Positions 44,075 through 54,032 are shown, counted from the stretch's first letter. The stretch: 64,000 nt of DNA from Streptomyces cellulosae (GCF_000721105.1 NZ_JOEV01000026.1:62001-126000); one strand, 5' to 3'. Notes: generated by a model from the sequence alone, not told the origin. Numbers and translations: made by a program.

Positions 44075-47000
44075 TCAGTCGTCCGTGGCCGGGACCGCGG
44101 CCTCCTCGACATCGGCGTGCCGGGCGTCGTCCGCGCTCTCGGGGTCCAGGAGGGCGCAGACGACGGTCAGCAGCTGGTCGACGTCCACGGGCTTCGGTAC
44201 GTAGTCGTTGGCGCCCCGCGCGATGGACTTCTCGCGGTCGCCCGGCATCGCCTTCGCGGTGAGCGCGACGATGGGCAGGCCCGCCCAGCGGGGGGCGCGG
44301 CGGATGGCGGCGATGGTCTCGTAGCCGTCCATCTCCGGCATCATGATGTCCATCAGGACGAGTTCGACGTCCGGGTTGCGCTCCAGTGTCTCGATGCCCT
44401 CGCGGCCGTTCTCCGCGTAGAGGACCGGCATGCCGACGCGGCCCAGGACGTGGGTGAGGGCGAAGACGTTGCGGATGTCGTCGTCCACGATCAGTACCTG
44501 GCGACCGGGCAGCACCTGACCCGCCCGGCCCGCCTTCCACGCCTCCAGCTTGGTGGGCGCCGGCCAGGAGTCGTCCACCTCGGGGGCGGTGGGGTAGGGC
44601 TCGGCCGACAGTTCCTCCGGCGCCGGCAGGGGCCGGTTCTCCGAGGTCGGGCCGGTCGCGGCGTGGCCGGGGCTGACCACGGGGATGTACAGCGTGAAAG
44701 TGGACCCCTTGCCGGGCTCGCTCTCGGCGACGATACGGCCGCCCAGCAGGCCGGCGATCTCGCGGCTGATGGACAGTCCCAGTCCCGTGCCGCCGTACTT
44801 GCGGTTGGTCGTGCCGTCGGCCTGCTGGAACGCCTCGAAGATCACCGGGAGTTTCTCGGGAGCGATGCCGATGCCGGTGTCGGACACCGCGAAGGCGATC
44901 ACCTGGTCGCTGCCCTGGACGTAGTGGTGCTCGGGGTCCTGCAGCCGGTTCACCCGCAGTTCGACCCGGCCCGACGCGGTGAACTTGATCGCGTTGGAGA
45001 GCAGGTTGCGCAGGATCTGCTGGAGCCGCTGCTCGTCGGAGTACATCTCGCGCGGTACGCCCTCACCGACCGCCACCTCGAAGGCGAGCCCCCGGTCGAT
45101 GGTGAGCGGGCGGAAGGTGGCGTGGACGTAGTCGAGGAGTTTGATCAGGGGGAGCCTCTTGGGGCGTACGTCCATCCGGCCCGCCTCGATCTTCGAGAGG
45201 TCCAGGATGTCGTTGATCAGTTGGAGCAGGTCGGAGCCCGAACGGTGGATCGTCGTGGCGAACTGGACCTCCTGGTCGGAGAGGCGGCCGTCCGGGTTGT
45301 CCGAGAGGAGACGGGCCAGGATCAGCAGGGAGTTCAGGGGCGTGCGCAGCTCGTGCGACATGTTCGCCAGGAACTCCGACTTGTACTGGGAGGACGTGGC
45401 CAGCAGGGCCGCCTTCTCCTCCAGTTCCGCGTTCGAGCGCTGCAGCTCCGCCTGCTGCTTCTGCAGTTCGTCCGAACGTTCCTGGAGCTGCATGGCCAGG
45501 CGCTGGGACTCGCCGAGCAGCGATTCCGTACGGGAGTTGGCGATGATCGTGTTGATGGCGACGCCGATCGTGTTCACGAACTGGTCGAAGAAGGCCAGGT
45601 GGACGTCGGAGAAGCGGGAGAAGGAGGCGAGTTCGATGACGCCGAGGAGCTTGTCCTCGAAGAGGATGGGGATGATGACGACGCTCGCCGGGGCGGCCTC
45701 GCCGAGCCCGCTGTTGATCTTGATGTAGTCCGGCGGGGCCTCCTCCACGAGGATCCGCTTCTTCTCGCGCGCGGCCTGGCGCACGAGACCGTGTACCGGC
45801 ATGGCTCCCGTGTCGACGGTCGCGCTCTGCGCCGAGCCGTACCCGGCGATGAACGCGAGCCCCTTCGCGGGAACGGCCGTGTGCAGCGAGGTGCCGTCCT
45901 CGTCCGGGTCGGCCAGGAAGAACGCGCCGTACTGGGCGTTCACCAGCGGGGTCAGCTCCCGCAGGATCAGGTCGGCGACCTCCATCAGGTCCCGGTGGCC
46001 CTGCATCAGCGCGGCGAGACGGGCCAGGTTGGACTCCAGCCAGTCCTTCGCGCGGGTCGTCTCGCGGAGGTTGGCCACCATCAGGTTGATGTTGTCCTTC
46101 AGCTCCGTGACCTCGCCCTGCGTCTCCACGGTGATGGAACGGGACATGTCGCCCTGGGCCACCGCGGAGGCCACCTCGGCGATCGCGCGGACCTGGGTGG
46201 TGAGGTTCAGGGCGAGTTCGTTCACGTTGGTCGTCAGGCGCTTCCAGGTGCCGTAGACGCCCTCGACCCGTGCCTGGCCGCCGAGTCGGCCCTCGGAGCC
46301 GACCTCGCGGGCGACCCGCGTGACCTCGGAGGAGAAGGAGGACAGGGTGTCGACCATCGTGTTGATGGTGGTCTTCAGCTCCAGGATCTCGCCGCGCGCG
46401 TCCACGTCGATCTTCTTCGACAGGTCGCCCTGCGCCACGGCCGTCGCGACCTGGGCGATGTTGCGGACCTGCGACGTGAGGTTGTCCGCCATGTAGTTGA
46501 CGTTGTCGGTCAGGTCCCGCCAGACGCCCGAGACCCCCAGCACCTGGGCGCGTCCGCCGAGCCGGCCGTCGGTGCCGACCTCGCGGGCCACCCGGGTCAC
46601 CTCGTCGGCGAAGGCGCGCAGCTGCTCCACCATCGTGTTGACGGTGTCCTTCAGCTCGAGGATCTCGCCGCGGGCGTCGACCGTGATCTTCTTGGACAGA
46701 TCGCCGTTGGCGACGGCGGTGGTGACCTGGGCGATGTTGCGGACCTGCGAGGTGAGGTTCAGGGCCATGAAGTTGACGTTGTCGGTGAGGTCCTTCCAGA
46801 CGCCGGAGACGCCCCGCACCTGGGCCTGGCCGCCCAGGTTGCCCTCGGTGCCGACCTCGCGGGCGACGCGGGTGACCTCGTCGGCGAAGGCGGAGAGCTG
46901 GTCCACCATCGTGTTGATCGTCGACTTCAGCTCCATGAAGTTGACGTTGTCGGTGAGGTCCTTCCAGACGCCTGAGACGCCCCGCACCTGGGCCCGGCCG

Positions 47001-47077
47001 CCGAGGTTGCCCTCGGTGCCGACCTCGCGGGCGACGCGGGTGACCTCGTCGGCGAAGGCGGAGAGCTGGTCCACCAT
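44075..47077 (-). CDS. poly-HAMP hybrid histidine kinase, C-terminal part of a frameshifted gene
   Basis: About 1000 residues continuing the frame begun upstream. Repeated HAMP-like units, each about 92 residues ([11 protein letters not shown] to [12 protein letters not shown]) but two shortened to 56, are followed by a GAF domain, a long coiled coil, a HisKA with [10 protein letters not shown] (His about 571), a HATPase ([22 protein letters not shown]) and a C-terminal receiver ([11 protein letters not shown], Asp about 909). It has no transmembrane segment, so it is a cytosolic sensor, OsaA-like. The start ATG shown is only an internal methionine; the real N terminus is the separate frame at 47095-47988. 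A single-base deletion near 47102 separates them. Confidence 0.85.
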   Translation of the reverse strand: MVDQLSAFADEVTRVAREVGTEGNLGGRAQVRGVSGVWKDLTDNVNFMELKSTINTMVDQLSAFADEVTRVAREVGTEGNLGGQAQVRGVSGVWKDLTDNVNFMALNLTSQVRNIAQVTTAVANGDLSKKITVDARGEILELKDTVNTMVEQLRAFADEVTRVAREVGTDGRLGGRAQVLGVSGVWRDLTDNVNYMADNLTSQVRNIAQVATAVAQGDLSKKIDVDARGEILELKTTINTMVDTLSSFSSEVTRVAREVGSEGRLGGQARVEGVYGTWKRLTTNVNELALNLTTQVRAIAEVASAVAQGDMSRSITVETQGEVTELKDNINLMVANLRETTRAKDWLESNLARLAALMQGHRDLMEVADLILRELTPLVNAQYGAFFLADPDEDGTSLHTAVPAKGLAFIAGYGSAQSATVDTGAMPVHGLVRQAAREKKRILVEEAPPDYIKINSGLGEAAPASVVIIPILFEDKLLGVIELASFSRFSDVHLAFFDQFVNTIGVAINTIIANSRTESLLGESQRLAMQLQERSDELQKQQAELQRSNAELEEKAALLATSSQYKSEFLANMSHELRTPLNSLLILARLLSDNPDGRLSDQEVQFATTIHRSGSDLLQLINDILDLSKIEAGRMDVRPKRLPLIKLLDYVHATFRPLTIDRGLAFEVAVGEGVPREMYSDEQRLQQILRNLLSNAIKFTASGRVELRVNRLQDPEHHYVQGSDQVIAFAVSDTGIGIAPEKLPVIFEAFQQADGTTNRKYGGTGLGLSISREIAGLLGGRIVAESEPGKGSTFTLYIPVVSPGHAATGPTSENRPLPAPEELSAEPYPTAPEVDDSWPAPTKLEAWKAGRAGQVLPGRQVLIVDDDIRNVFALTHVLGRVGMPVLYAENGREGIETLERNPDVELVLMDIMMPEMDGYETIAAIRRAPRWAGLPIVALTAKAMPGDREKSIARGANDYVPKPVDVDQLLTVVCALLDPESADDARHADVEEAAVPATDD

Positions 47078-47252
47078 CGTGTTGATCGTCGACTTCAGCT
47101 CCTGAAGTTGACGTTGTCGGTGAGGTCCTTCCAGACGCCGGAGACGCCCCGCACCTGGGCCCGGCCGCCCAACTGGCCCTCGGTACCGACCTCGCGGGCG
47201 ACGCGGGTGACCTCGTCCGCGAAGGCGGAGAGCTGGTCCACCATCGTGTTGA
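46767..47252 (-). repeat. 168-bp tandem repeats inside the poly-HAMP kinase gene
   Basis: Units at 46767-46934 and 46935-47102 differ at only three of 168 positions; a third unit from 47103 is slightly more diverged. Each encodes 56 residues lacking about 36 residues of a full HAMP unit. The expected A between 47102 and 47103 is missing, and this is the frameshift. Confidence 0.85.
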
Positions 47253-47988
47253 CCGTCAGCTTCAGTTCGAGCAGTTCGCCGGTCGCCTCGACCGTCACCG
47301 TGCGGGTCAGGTCGCCACGGGCCACCGCCGTGGTCACCAGGGCGATGTCACGCACCTGGGCCGTCAGCCGGGACGCCATCGTGTTGACCGCCTCGGTCAC
47401 GTCCCGCCAACTCCCCGACAGGCCCGTCACCTTGGCCCGGCCGCCGAGGCGTCCCTCGGTGCCGACCTCTCTGGCGACCCGGGTCACCTCGCCCGTGAAC
47501 AGGGACAGTTGGTCCACCATCTTGTTCACGGCCCGTCCCAGCCGCCGCAGATCACCGCGCAACTGCCTGCTGCCGTCGTGCAGATCGACCCGCTGGGTCA
47601 GATCGCCGCCGGCCACCGCGTCCAGGACCCGGGTCGCGTTCGCCGCCGGGGCCACGAGGGCGTCGAGCACCTGGTTCACGTCGTTCACCCGGGAGGTCCA
47701 GGCGCCCTGACCGGGGCTGGCGGAGAGACGTTCGTCGAGCCGGCCGTGCCGGACCAACTCCCGCTTCACGCGCTGCACTTCTGTGTTGAAGTGGGTGCTG
47801 CGGTCCATGATCTGGTTGAAGACGGCGGTCAGTTCGGCCACCAGACCGTGCCCCGACTCCGGCACTTTCGAGAAGTCACCGTCCCGGGCCGCGGTCATCG
47901 CGGCGAGCAGAGGGCGCAGATCGGATGCTCGAATCCAGCCGTCATTGTGTCCGTCTTCGAGCACATGCGTAGCACTGTTCTCACTCAT
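47095..47988 (-). CDS. poly-HAMP hybrid histidine kinase, N-terminal part of a frameshifted gene
   Basis: 297 residues starting [13 protein letters not shown] and ending after DNVNFRS. It contains the start of the HAMP array ([19 protein letters not shown], then [11 protein letters not shown]) and reads directly into the next 56-residue unit except that TTCATGGAGC has become TTCAGGAGC on the coding strand, shifting frame. Without the deletion the whole protein would be about 1300 residues. The open frame upstream (to 48492) reads Gly/Arg repeats and belongs to the opposite strand. Either a real mutation, or a sequencing/assembly error in a tandem repeat. Confidence 0.8.
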   Translation of the reverse strand: MSENSATHVLEDGHNDGWIRASDLRPLLAAMTAARDGDFSKVPESGHGLVAELTAVFNQIMDRSTHFNTEVQRVKRELVRHGRLDERLSASPGQGAWTSRVNDVNQVLDALVAPAANATRVLDAVAGGDLTQRVDLHDGSRQLRGDLRRLGRAVNKMVDQLSLFTGEVTRVAREVGTEGRLGGRAKVTGLSGSWRDVTEAVNTMASRLTAQVRDIALVTTAVARGDLTRTVTVEATGELLELKLTVNTMVDQLSAFADEVTRVAREVGTEGQLGGRAQVRGVSGVWKDLTDNVNFRS

Positions 47989-48090
47989 GGCGGCCCACTT
48001 CGGTAACTCGGCGCTTATGGGCGTGGCCAGTCTGTCACTCTGTCGGCATCGACTGAGGCGTATTCGTCCGAACCGCTCGGGGAGCTGTCC

Positions 48091-50364
48091 ATGGGGGCCA
48101 TTCCGACGCAACGGGAGACTGTTTCCCGTGCCTCCGGCACGGCTGTGCCTGGGCCGGTGTCCGGTTCGGTGCCCGGGCCGGTGCCCGCGCCGGGGAGCGC
48201 ACCCCCGTGCGCCGAGGCACCTCCGGCCACCGCCGGGCCCTCGCGCCCCGAGCCATATCCGGCCACCGCCGCGTCCCCGGCCGCTGACGCATATCCGGCC
48301 ACTGCCGTGCCTCCGGCCGTTGACGCATATCCGGCCACTGCCGTGCCTCCGGCCGCTGAGGCATATCCGGCCACTGCCGTGCCTCCGGCCGCTGAGGCAT
48401 ATCCGGCCGCTGCCGCGTCCCCGTCCACTGCCGCGTCCCCGCCCCCCGACGCACACCCAGCCACCGCCGAACCCCCACGCGCCCGAGCACATCCGCTCAC
48501 CGACGACCCCCCGCCCACCGACGACCCCCCGCGAGCCGAGACGCGCGCCGCGCTGCCCGGCAGTCCGCTCGCGCCGGGCTGTGCCCGCGCGCTCTTACGG
48601 GCCGCGCTCGCCGAGTGGGCCGAGCGCGGGCTGCCCGGTACCGAGCACCTCAGTGACCGGCTGGTCGGCGACGTCGTGGTCGTCGTCAGCGAACTCGTCA
48701 CCAACGCCGTGGTGCACGCGGGGACCGACGTCGAAGTGGAGTGCCGGCTGGAGGCGCGGACTGGGGCCGTCGTGGTCGAGGTCATGGACCGCCATCCCTC
48801 CCGCGCCCCGCGCGACGCCGCGGTCGACGCGGCGTACGAGACACCGGAGTACGGGCGCGGGCTGCGGCTGGTCGCGGCCCTCGCCGAGTCCTGGGGCATC
48901 ACCTACCGCACCGGCGCCAAGACGGTGTGGGCGCGGCTGCCCGCGTACGACGCCCCGGCCACCGAGGAACGCGCCGCGTACGCCGGTGAGCGCGGCCTGC
49001 GCGTCGCCGGGATCCTCGCCCCCGAGCCGCAGCGCACCGAACAGGAACGGGACTGGCTGGACCGCGGCGCCTTGTCCTTCCTCGCCGAGGCCTCCGACCT
49101 GCTCGCCGGGCAGCTGGACGAGAACCTGGTGGCCGCGCTCGCCGGACAGCTGATCGTGCCCCGGCTGGCCGACTGGTGCGCGGTGTGGCTGGAGGACGAG
49201 GTCACCGGCCGGGCCGGCTGGAACACCGACGGGACCGCGGGCATCGCGGGCACCGGACCGCAGCTGGCCCGGGTCTGGCACGCCAGCGAGACCCGTATCG
49301 AGGACCTGCGCGGGGCCCTGGAGAAGGAGCCTCCGCACCCGCCCGACCCGGCCCGCTCCGGCCCCGCCTCCTTCCCCTGGCCCGGCGAGGCTCTCGGTCC
49401 CGACGGCTTCGCGCTCGCCTACCGGCTGACGGCCGGCGGCCGCCCGCTCGGCACCCTGGTCATCGGCCGGGCCGGGCTGATCGGCTTCCCCGACGAGATC
49501 ACCGGACTCGTCGAGGACCTCAGCCGCCGGGTGGCGCTCGCCATCGGCGCCGCCCGCCAGTACGCCCGGCAGGCCACCATCAGCGCCGTACTCCAGCGCG
49601 GCCTGCTGCCCGGCGCCGTTGCCGAGATACCCGGGGTGCGCAGTGCCCTGGTGTACGAGCCGTGCGACAAGGGCGGCCCCAGCGGCGACTTCTACGACCT
49701 CTTCCCGGCCGGCGACGGACGCTGGTGCTTCGCCGTCGGCGACGTTCAGGGCAAGGGACCCGAGGCCGCCGTCGTCATCGGCCTCGCCCGGCCCTGGCTG
49801 CGGCTGCTGGCCCGCGAGGGCTACCGCGTCGCCGACGTCCTGGACCGCCTCAACCAGCTGCTCCTGGACGACGCCACGGAGGCCGCGGACGCGGCGGCCC
49901 GCGCGCTGGCCTCCGCGGGCGGCCGGCCTGCGGGCGCCGGCGACGGCCCGCAGACCCGGTTCCTGTCCCTCCTCTACGGCGAACTCGCGCCCTTCGACGG
50001 CGGAGTGCGCTGCACCCTCGCCTCCGCCGGACACCCGCTGCCGCTGCTGCTCGGGGCGGACGGCGAGGTCCGTACGGCAGCACACCCGCAGACCCTGCTC
50101 GGGGTCATCGAGGACGCCACGTACACCAGCGAGACCTTCGAGCTGCGCTCCGGCGACAGCCTGCTGTGCGTCACGGACGGGGTGACCGAGCGGCGCAGCG
50201 GCTCCCGCCAGTTCGACGACGAGGACGGGCTCGCCGACGCGCTGGCCGGCTGCGTGGGGCTCGACGCGGAGCTGATCGCCGAGCGGATCAAGCGGCTGGT
50301 GCACGAGTTCGGGGCACGGCCGCCGGAGGACGACCTGGCACTGCTGGTGCTCCAGGCGGAGTAA
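48091..50364 (+). CDS. RsbW-type ATPase / GAF / SpoIIE-type PP2C phosphatase (OsaC-like)
   Basis: 757 residues. Disordered Ala/Pro-rich N terminus (1-155) with a 12-residue repeat, an RsbW/HATPase domain (about 165-290; ELVTNAVVHAG, EYGRGLRLV), a GAF domain (about 320-500) and a PP2C phosphatase (about 520-757; GDFYDLF, GDVQGKGPEA, VTDGVTERR). Such proteins set the phosphorylation of anti-sigma antagonists and so release sigma-B-like factors. Divergent from, and 103 bp from, the poly-HAMP kinase; the trio resembles Streptomyces OsaA/B/C, linked to recovery from osmotic stress. GGGGAG lies seven bases before the ATG. Confidence 0.88.
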   Translation: MGAIPTQRETVSRASGTAVPGPVSGSVPGPVPAPGSAPPCAEAPPATAGPSRPEPYPATAASPAADAYPATAVPPAVDAYPATAVPPAAEAYPATAVPPAAEAYPAAAASPSTAASPPPDAHPATAEPPRARAHPLTDDPPPTDDPPRAETRAALPGSPLAPGCARALLRAALAEWAERGLPGTEHLSDRLVGDVVVVVSELVTNAVVHAGTDVEVECRLEARTGAVVVEVMDRHPSRAPRDAAVDAAYETPEYGRGLRLVAALAESWGITYRTGAKTVWARLPAYDAPATEERAAYAGERGLRVAGILAPEPQRTEQERDWLDRGALSFLAEASDLLAGQLDENLVAALAGQLIVPRLADWCAVWLEDEVTGRAGWNTDGTAGIAGTGPQLARVWHASETRIEDLRGALEKEPPHPPDPARSGPASFPWPGEALGPDGFALAYRLTAGGRPLGTLVIGRAGLIGFPDEITGLVEDLSRRVALAIGAARQYARQATISAVLQRGLLPGAVAEIPGVRSALVYEPCDKGGPSGDFYDLFPAGDGRWCFAVGDVQGKGPEAAVVIGLARPWLRLLAREGYRVADVLDRLNQLLLDDATEAADAAARALASAGGRPAGAGDGPQTRFLSLLYGELAPFDGGVRCTLASAGHPLPLLLGADGEVRTAAHPQTLLGVIEDATYTSETFELRSGDSLLCVTDGVTERRSGSRQFDDEDGLADALAGCVGLDAELIAERIKRLVHEFGARPPEDDLALLVLQAE
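48289..48396 (+). repeat. 36-bp tandem repeats in the RsbW/PP2C gene
   Basis: Three near-identical 36-bp units (48289, 48325, 48361) with degraded copies either side encode AYPATAVPPAxx. In frame, in the disordered N terminus. The minus strand reads as Gly/Arg-rich repeats that extend the kinase frame artificially. Confidence 0.88.
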
Positions 50365-50390
50365 CGGCGTGGGTACGGGACAATGGGCGC

Positions 50391-51623
50391 ATGCCTTCCG
50401 CACTCCCCGACGGCGAGCCCGTCCCCGACGACGGTGCGCTGCCCGCGTCCGCGCTCGCCGGGGCGGCCGACCGCCCCCTCGGGTTCTACCTGCACGTCCC
50501 GTACTGCGCGACCCGCTGCGGCTACTGCGACTTCAACACGTACACGGCGACCGAGCTGCGCGGCACCGGCGGTGTCCTCGCCTCCCGCGACAACTACGCG
50601 GACACCCTGATCGACGAGATCCGCCTCGCCCGCAAGGTCCTCGGCGACGACCCGCGCGAGGTCCGCACGGTCTTCGTCGGCGGCGGCACGCCCACGCTGC
50701 TGGCCGCAGGGGATCTCGTACGGATGCTGGGGGCGATCCGCGACGAGTTCGGCCTCGCGGCCGACGCGGAGGTCACTACGGAGGCGAACCCGGAGTCGGT
50801 GGACCCGGCATACCTGGCCGCGCTCCGGCAGGGCGGCTTCAACCGGATCTCCTTCGGCATGCAGAGTGCCAAGCAGCACGTGCTGAAGATCCTGGACCGC
50901 ACGCACACACCGGGCCGCCCCGAGGCCTGCGTCGCCGAGGCTCGCGCGGCCGGCTTCGAGCACGTCAACCTGGACCTGATCTACGGCACCCCGGGCGAGT
51001 CGGACGACGACTGGCGGGCGTCCCTGGAAGCGGCTCTCGGCGCCGCTCCGGACCATGTCTCGGCGTACGCGCTGATCGTCGAGGAGGGTACGCAGCTGGC
51101 CCGGCGGATCCGCCGGGGCGAGGTGCCGATGACCGACGACGACGTGCACGCCGACCGGTACCTGATCGCCGAGGAGACCCTGTCGGCGGCCGGTTTCGAC
51201 TGGTACGAGGTGTCGAACTGGGCGACCTCGGACGCGGGGCGCTGCCTGCACAACGAGCTGTACTGGCGGGGCGCGGACTGGTGGGGGGCGGGGCCGGGGG
51301 CGCACTCGCACGTGGGCGGGGTCCGGTGGTGGAACGTGAAGCATCCGGGGGCGTACGCGGCGGCGCTGGCGGCCGGGCGGTCGCCGGGGGCGGGACGTGA
51401 GCTGCTGTCGGACGAGGACCGGCGGGTGGAGCGGATCCTGCTGGAGCTGCGGCTGCGGGAGGGGGTGCCGTTGGAGCTGCTGCGGGAGGAGGGGCTCGCG
51501 GCCTCCCGGCGGGCGCTGGCGGACGGGCTGCTCCAGCGGACGCCGTATGAGGAGGGGCACGCCGTGCTGACGCTGCGCGGGCGGTTGCTGGCGGACGCGG
51601 TGGTCAGGGACTTGGTGGATTGA
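50391..51623 (+). CDS. hemW: HemW, radical SAM heme chaperone (coproporphyrinogen-III-oxidase-like)
   Basis: 410 residues. Radical SAM cluster cysteines C39, C43 and C46 in CATRCGYC, but HemW is a heme-binding chaperone rather than the oxygen-independent HemN; the extra HemN cysteine is absent. GGGTPT and the conserved QSAKQHVLKILDRTHT are typical. ATG at 50391; no good ribosome site. Gene order hemW-hrcA-dnaJ is common in Gram-positives; here four genes and about 2.4 kb lie between hemW and hrcA. Confidence 0.93.
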   Translation: MPSALPDGEPVPDDGALPASALAGAADRPLGFYLHVPYCATRCGYCDFNTYTATELRGTGGVLASRDNYADTLIDEIRLARKVLGDDPREVRTVFVGGGTPTLLAAGDLVRMLGAIRDEFGLAADAEVTTEANPESVDPAYLAALRQGGFNRISFGMQSAKQHVLKILDRTHTPGRPEACVAEARAAGFEHVNLDLIYGTPGESDDDWRASLEAALGAAPDHVSAYALIVEEGTQLARRIRRGEVPMTDDDVHADRYLIAEETLSAAGFDWYEVSNWATSDAGRCLHNELYWRGADWWGAGPGAHSHVGGVRWWNVKHPGAYAAALAAGRSPGAGRELLSDEDRRVERILLELRLREGVPLELLREEGLAASRRALADGLLQRTPYEEGHAVLTLRGRLLADAVVRDLVD

Positions 51624-51723
51624 TCACTCGGCGGAGTGAATCGGTGCGGAACGCCGGTTCGGTCCCTAACCTGGTTCGTAGGCTGCCGCCAAAAGGACGC
51701 GGCGGATGTGGAGGGCCACGGAG

Positions 51724-52302
51724 ATGACCGCTGTGGACGATCGCGGGATGACCAAGTTCTTCGAGGAGTTCGAGCCTCCCGAGGGAATCAAGGTTGAGCT
51801 TCTCCGGGGGGAAATCGTGATGATGGCCACTCCTGATCTGGTGCACAACCGGATCGTGGAGACCGTTCTCGACCAGATTCCGCGCAAGCGCTGGGAACGG
51901 CTCCAGACGACGGATGTGGACATCATCGATGAGGCCAGCGAGCCCATTCCGGACCTTGTGGTCTTGGAACGCGGTGTTGTCCCGGACTCAGCCGGTCTGC
52001 TTCCGTCCCAGTTGGTCGCGATGGTGGTTGAGGTCGTCTCCAAGACGAGCGTTGACCGGGACTACGGGATCAAGCGCTCCATCTACGCGGCAGGCAAAAT
52101 CCCTGCCTACCTGATCATCGACCCGATCGTGGCGCACTGCGTTCTCCTGACCGATCCGATCGGCGAAGGAGACCAAGCCGACTACCGAGGACAGTGGATC
52201 ACGAAGTTCGGTGACCCCGTGCTGCTCGAATCGCTTGGCGTGGAACTGGAGACGAGCGAATTCGGAACCCTCACCGGAGTCAGGCGTCACCGGCTGCCGT
52301 AA
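51724..52302 (+). CDS. Uma2-family (DUF820) putative PD-(D/E)XK nuclease-fold protein
   Basis: 192 residues. The ATG at 51724 has GGAGGG eight bases upstream; the ATG at 51706 has none. Nuclease-like core: PDLVVL (about 79) and VVEVVSKTS (about 103), the (D/E)xK-type acidic/lysine arrangement, followed by RDYGIKRSIYAAGKIPAYLIID. Uma2 proteins are abundant in cyanobacteria and actinobacteria, with unproven function. Codons end in A or T more often than in neighbours, hinting at later acquisition. The last 23 bases overlap the convergent DUF3097 gene. Confidence 0.85.
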   Translation: MTAVDDRGMTKFFEEFEPPEGIKVELLRGEIVMMATPDLVHNRIVETVLDQIPRKRWERLQTTDVDIIDEASEPIPDLVVLERGVVPDSAGLLPSQLVAMVVEVVSKTSVDRDYGIKRSIYAAGKIPAYLIIDPIVAHCVLLTDPIGEGDQADYRGQWITKFGDPVLLESLGVELETSEFGTLTGVRRHRLP

Positions 52303-53095
52303 CGAAGTCGATCAACTCCTCCACCCTCCCCAACAACTCCGGCTCCAGATCCCGGTAAGACCCCACCCGCTGCAGAATCGCCTGCCACACCGCCCCGGTG
52401 TTCTCCGACGGCCACCCCAGCGCCCGGCACACCCCCGTCTTCCAGTCCTGGCCGCGCGGCACCCGGGGCCACGCCTCGATGCCCACCGCGGACGGCTTCA
52501 CCGCCTCCCAGATGTCGATGTACGGGTGGCCCACCACCAGCGCGTGTTCGCTGCTCACCGACGCGGCGATGCGGGACTCCTTGCTCCCCGGCACCAGGTG
52601 GTCCACCAGCACGCCCAGGCGGGCGTCCGGGCCCGGTGCGAACTCCGCCACGATCGCCGGCAGGTCGTCCACGCCCCCCAGGTACTCCACGACCACGCCC
52701 TCGATGCGCAGGTCGTCGCCCCACACCTTCTCGACCAGCTCGGCGTCGTGCCGGCCCTCGACGTAGATGCGGCCGGCGCGGGCCACGCGCGCGCGGGCGC
52801 CGGGGACGGCGACCGAGCCGGAGGCAGTACGGGACGGTCGTACCGGATTTGTCGACGGCGGTCGGACCAGGGTCACCGCGCGGCCCTCCAGGAGGAAGCC
52901 GGCCCGTTCCAGCGGGAACACCCGGTGCTTGCCGTGGCGGTCCTCCAGGGTGACCGTTCCGGCCTCGCAGCGGATCACCGCGCCGCAGAATCCTGTGCCC
53001 GGTTCCTCGACCACCAGGCCGGGCTCCGCCGCGACCTCGGGCACGGGCTTGGGCTTCTTCCACGGCGGGGTCAGGTCCGGAGAGTACTGGCGCAT
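52280..53095 (-). CDS. DUF3097 family protein, Toprim-like
   Basis: 271 residues. Recognised by IYVEGRHDAELVEKVWGDDLR (about 110-130, shown in pieces), a Toprim-like segment with an acidic E...D pattern, and VDHLVPGSKESRIA. Toprim folds use such acids to bind magnesium in nucleic-acid enzymes. Actinobacterial conserved protein; function not established. It is in the middle of the hemW-hrcA interval and convergent with Uma2. Confidence 0.85.
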   Translation of the reverse strand: MRQYSPDLTPPWKKPKPVPEVAAEPGLVVEEPGTGFCGAVIRCEAGTVTLEDRHGKHRVFPLERAGFLLEGRAVTLVRPPSTNPVRPSRTASGSVAVPGARARVARAGRIYVEGRHDAELVEKVWGDDLRIEGVVVEYLGGVDDLPAIVAEFAPGPDARLGVLVDHLVPGSKESRIAASVSSEHALVVGHPYIDIWEAVKPSAVGIEAWPRVPRGQDWKTGVCRALGWPSENTGAVWQAILQRVGSYRDLEPELLGRVEELIDFVTAAGDA

Positions 53096-53129
53096 TCGGA
53101 TGACGATAGGAGAAGCGGTCGGGGAGCAC

Positions 53130-53867
53130 TCACGACACGCCGAAACGGGCCGCCAGCGCGTCCCGCTGCGCCCCTACGAAGGCCGCGTCGACCACCGCTC
53201 CGTGACCGGGCACGTACCGCGCGTCCTCGCCACCCAGGTCGAGGAGCCGGTCCAGGGCGGCGGGCCAGTGGGAGGGGACGGCGTCGGGGCCCGCCTGGGG
53301 TTCGCCGGACTCCTCGACCAGGTCGCCGCAGAAGACGACCTCGGGGGAGCCGGGGGCTCCGGGCACGAGGACCGCGAGGTCGTGCGCGGTGTGCCCGGGG
53401 CCGACGTTCGCCAGCAGGACCTGCCGGCCGCCGCCCAGATCCAGGGTCCACTCGCCGCTGACCCGGTGGCGGGGCGGCACCAGGGCGGCCACCGCCTCCT
53501 CGGCCAGGGAGGCGTCCAGGCCGTTGCGGAGGGCGTCCCCGCGCAGCTCCTCCCGCGCCTGCCTGCCGTCGAACACCGTGTCGATGCCGACCGCGCCGAA
53601 CACCTCCGCGCCCGAGAACGCCGCGGCGCCGAGGACATGATCGAAGTGGGGGTGGGTAAGCGCGAGATGAGTCACACGGTGGCCGGTGAGCCGCTCCGCC
53701 TGCCCGCGCAGCAGCGCGCCCTCCGTGAGGCTCGACCCGGCGTCGATCAACAGGGCGCTGCCGTCGCCGACGACCAGCCCCACCGTGCAGTCCCAGCCGG
53801 GCAGCCGGCACCGTCCGACCCCGGCCGCCACCCGCTGCCATCCCAGCTCTTCCCAAGTCACCGTCAT
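53130..53867 (-). CDS. metallo-beta-lactamase-fold hydrolase
   Basis: 245 residues. HPHFDH (about 71-76) is the dinuclear zinc motif; GHTAHD (about 158), CGDLVEESG and PGHG complete the metal site. No signal peptide, so cytosolic. Substrate class cannot be told from the sequence (hydrolase of thioesters, lactones and so on). Start ATG at 53867. It diverges from hrcA. Confidence 0.88.
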   Translation of the reverse strand: MTVTWEELGWQRVAAGVGRCRLPGWDCTVGLVVGDGSALLIDAGSSLTEGALLRGQAERLTGHRVTHLALTHPHFDHVLGAAAFSGAEVFGAVGIDTVFDGRQAREELRGDALRNGLDASLAEEAVAALVPPRHRVSGEWTLDLGGGRQVLLANVGPGHTAHDLAVLVPGAPGSPEVVFCGDLVEESGEPQAGPDAVPSHWPAALDRLLDLGGEDARYVPGHGAVVDAAFVGAQRDALAARFGVS

Positions 53868-53920
53868 ACGGCGACGCTAGCCAAGACAGCACGTCCGGGC
53901 ACGGTCTCACGGGCCCGGCC

Positions 53921-53951
53921 TTGCCCGAGTCGTACTACTCGGCCGTACACT
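53921..53951 (+). promoter_or_regulatory. promoter of hrcA
   Basis: TTGCCC (53921-53926), 19-bp spacer, TACACT (53946-53951). The CIRCE operator begins 14 bp further on, over the expected transcription start. Confidence 0.45.
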
Positions 53952-53964
53952 GGGCCGGGGAACT

Positions 53965-53991
53965 CTGGCACTCGGATGTGACGAGTGCCAG
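53965..53991 (+). promoter_or_regulatory. CIRCE operator (HrcA-binding site)
   Basis: CTGGCACTC-N9-GAGTGCCAG, a perfect match to CIRCE arms with the standard 9-bp spacer, 42 bp before hrcA. It would let HrcA repress its own gene and dnaJ until heat shock. Confidence 0.9.
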
Positions 53992-54032
53992 GACAGGCGC
54001 CACGGGGACGACTTTCTGGAGGTGTGTGCGCG

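Noticed and set aside
48003..48492. N-terminal extension of the kinase frame with GRRHGSGRICLS-type repeats
   Set aside because: These repeats are the reverse strand of the 36-bp array in the divergent RsbW/PP2C gene; the kinase starts at the MSENSATH methionine (47988).
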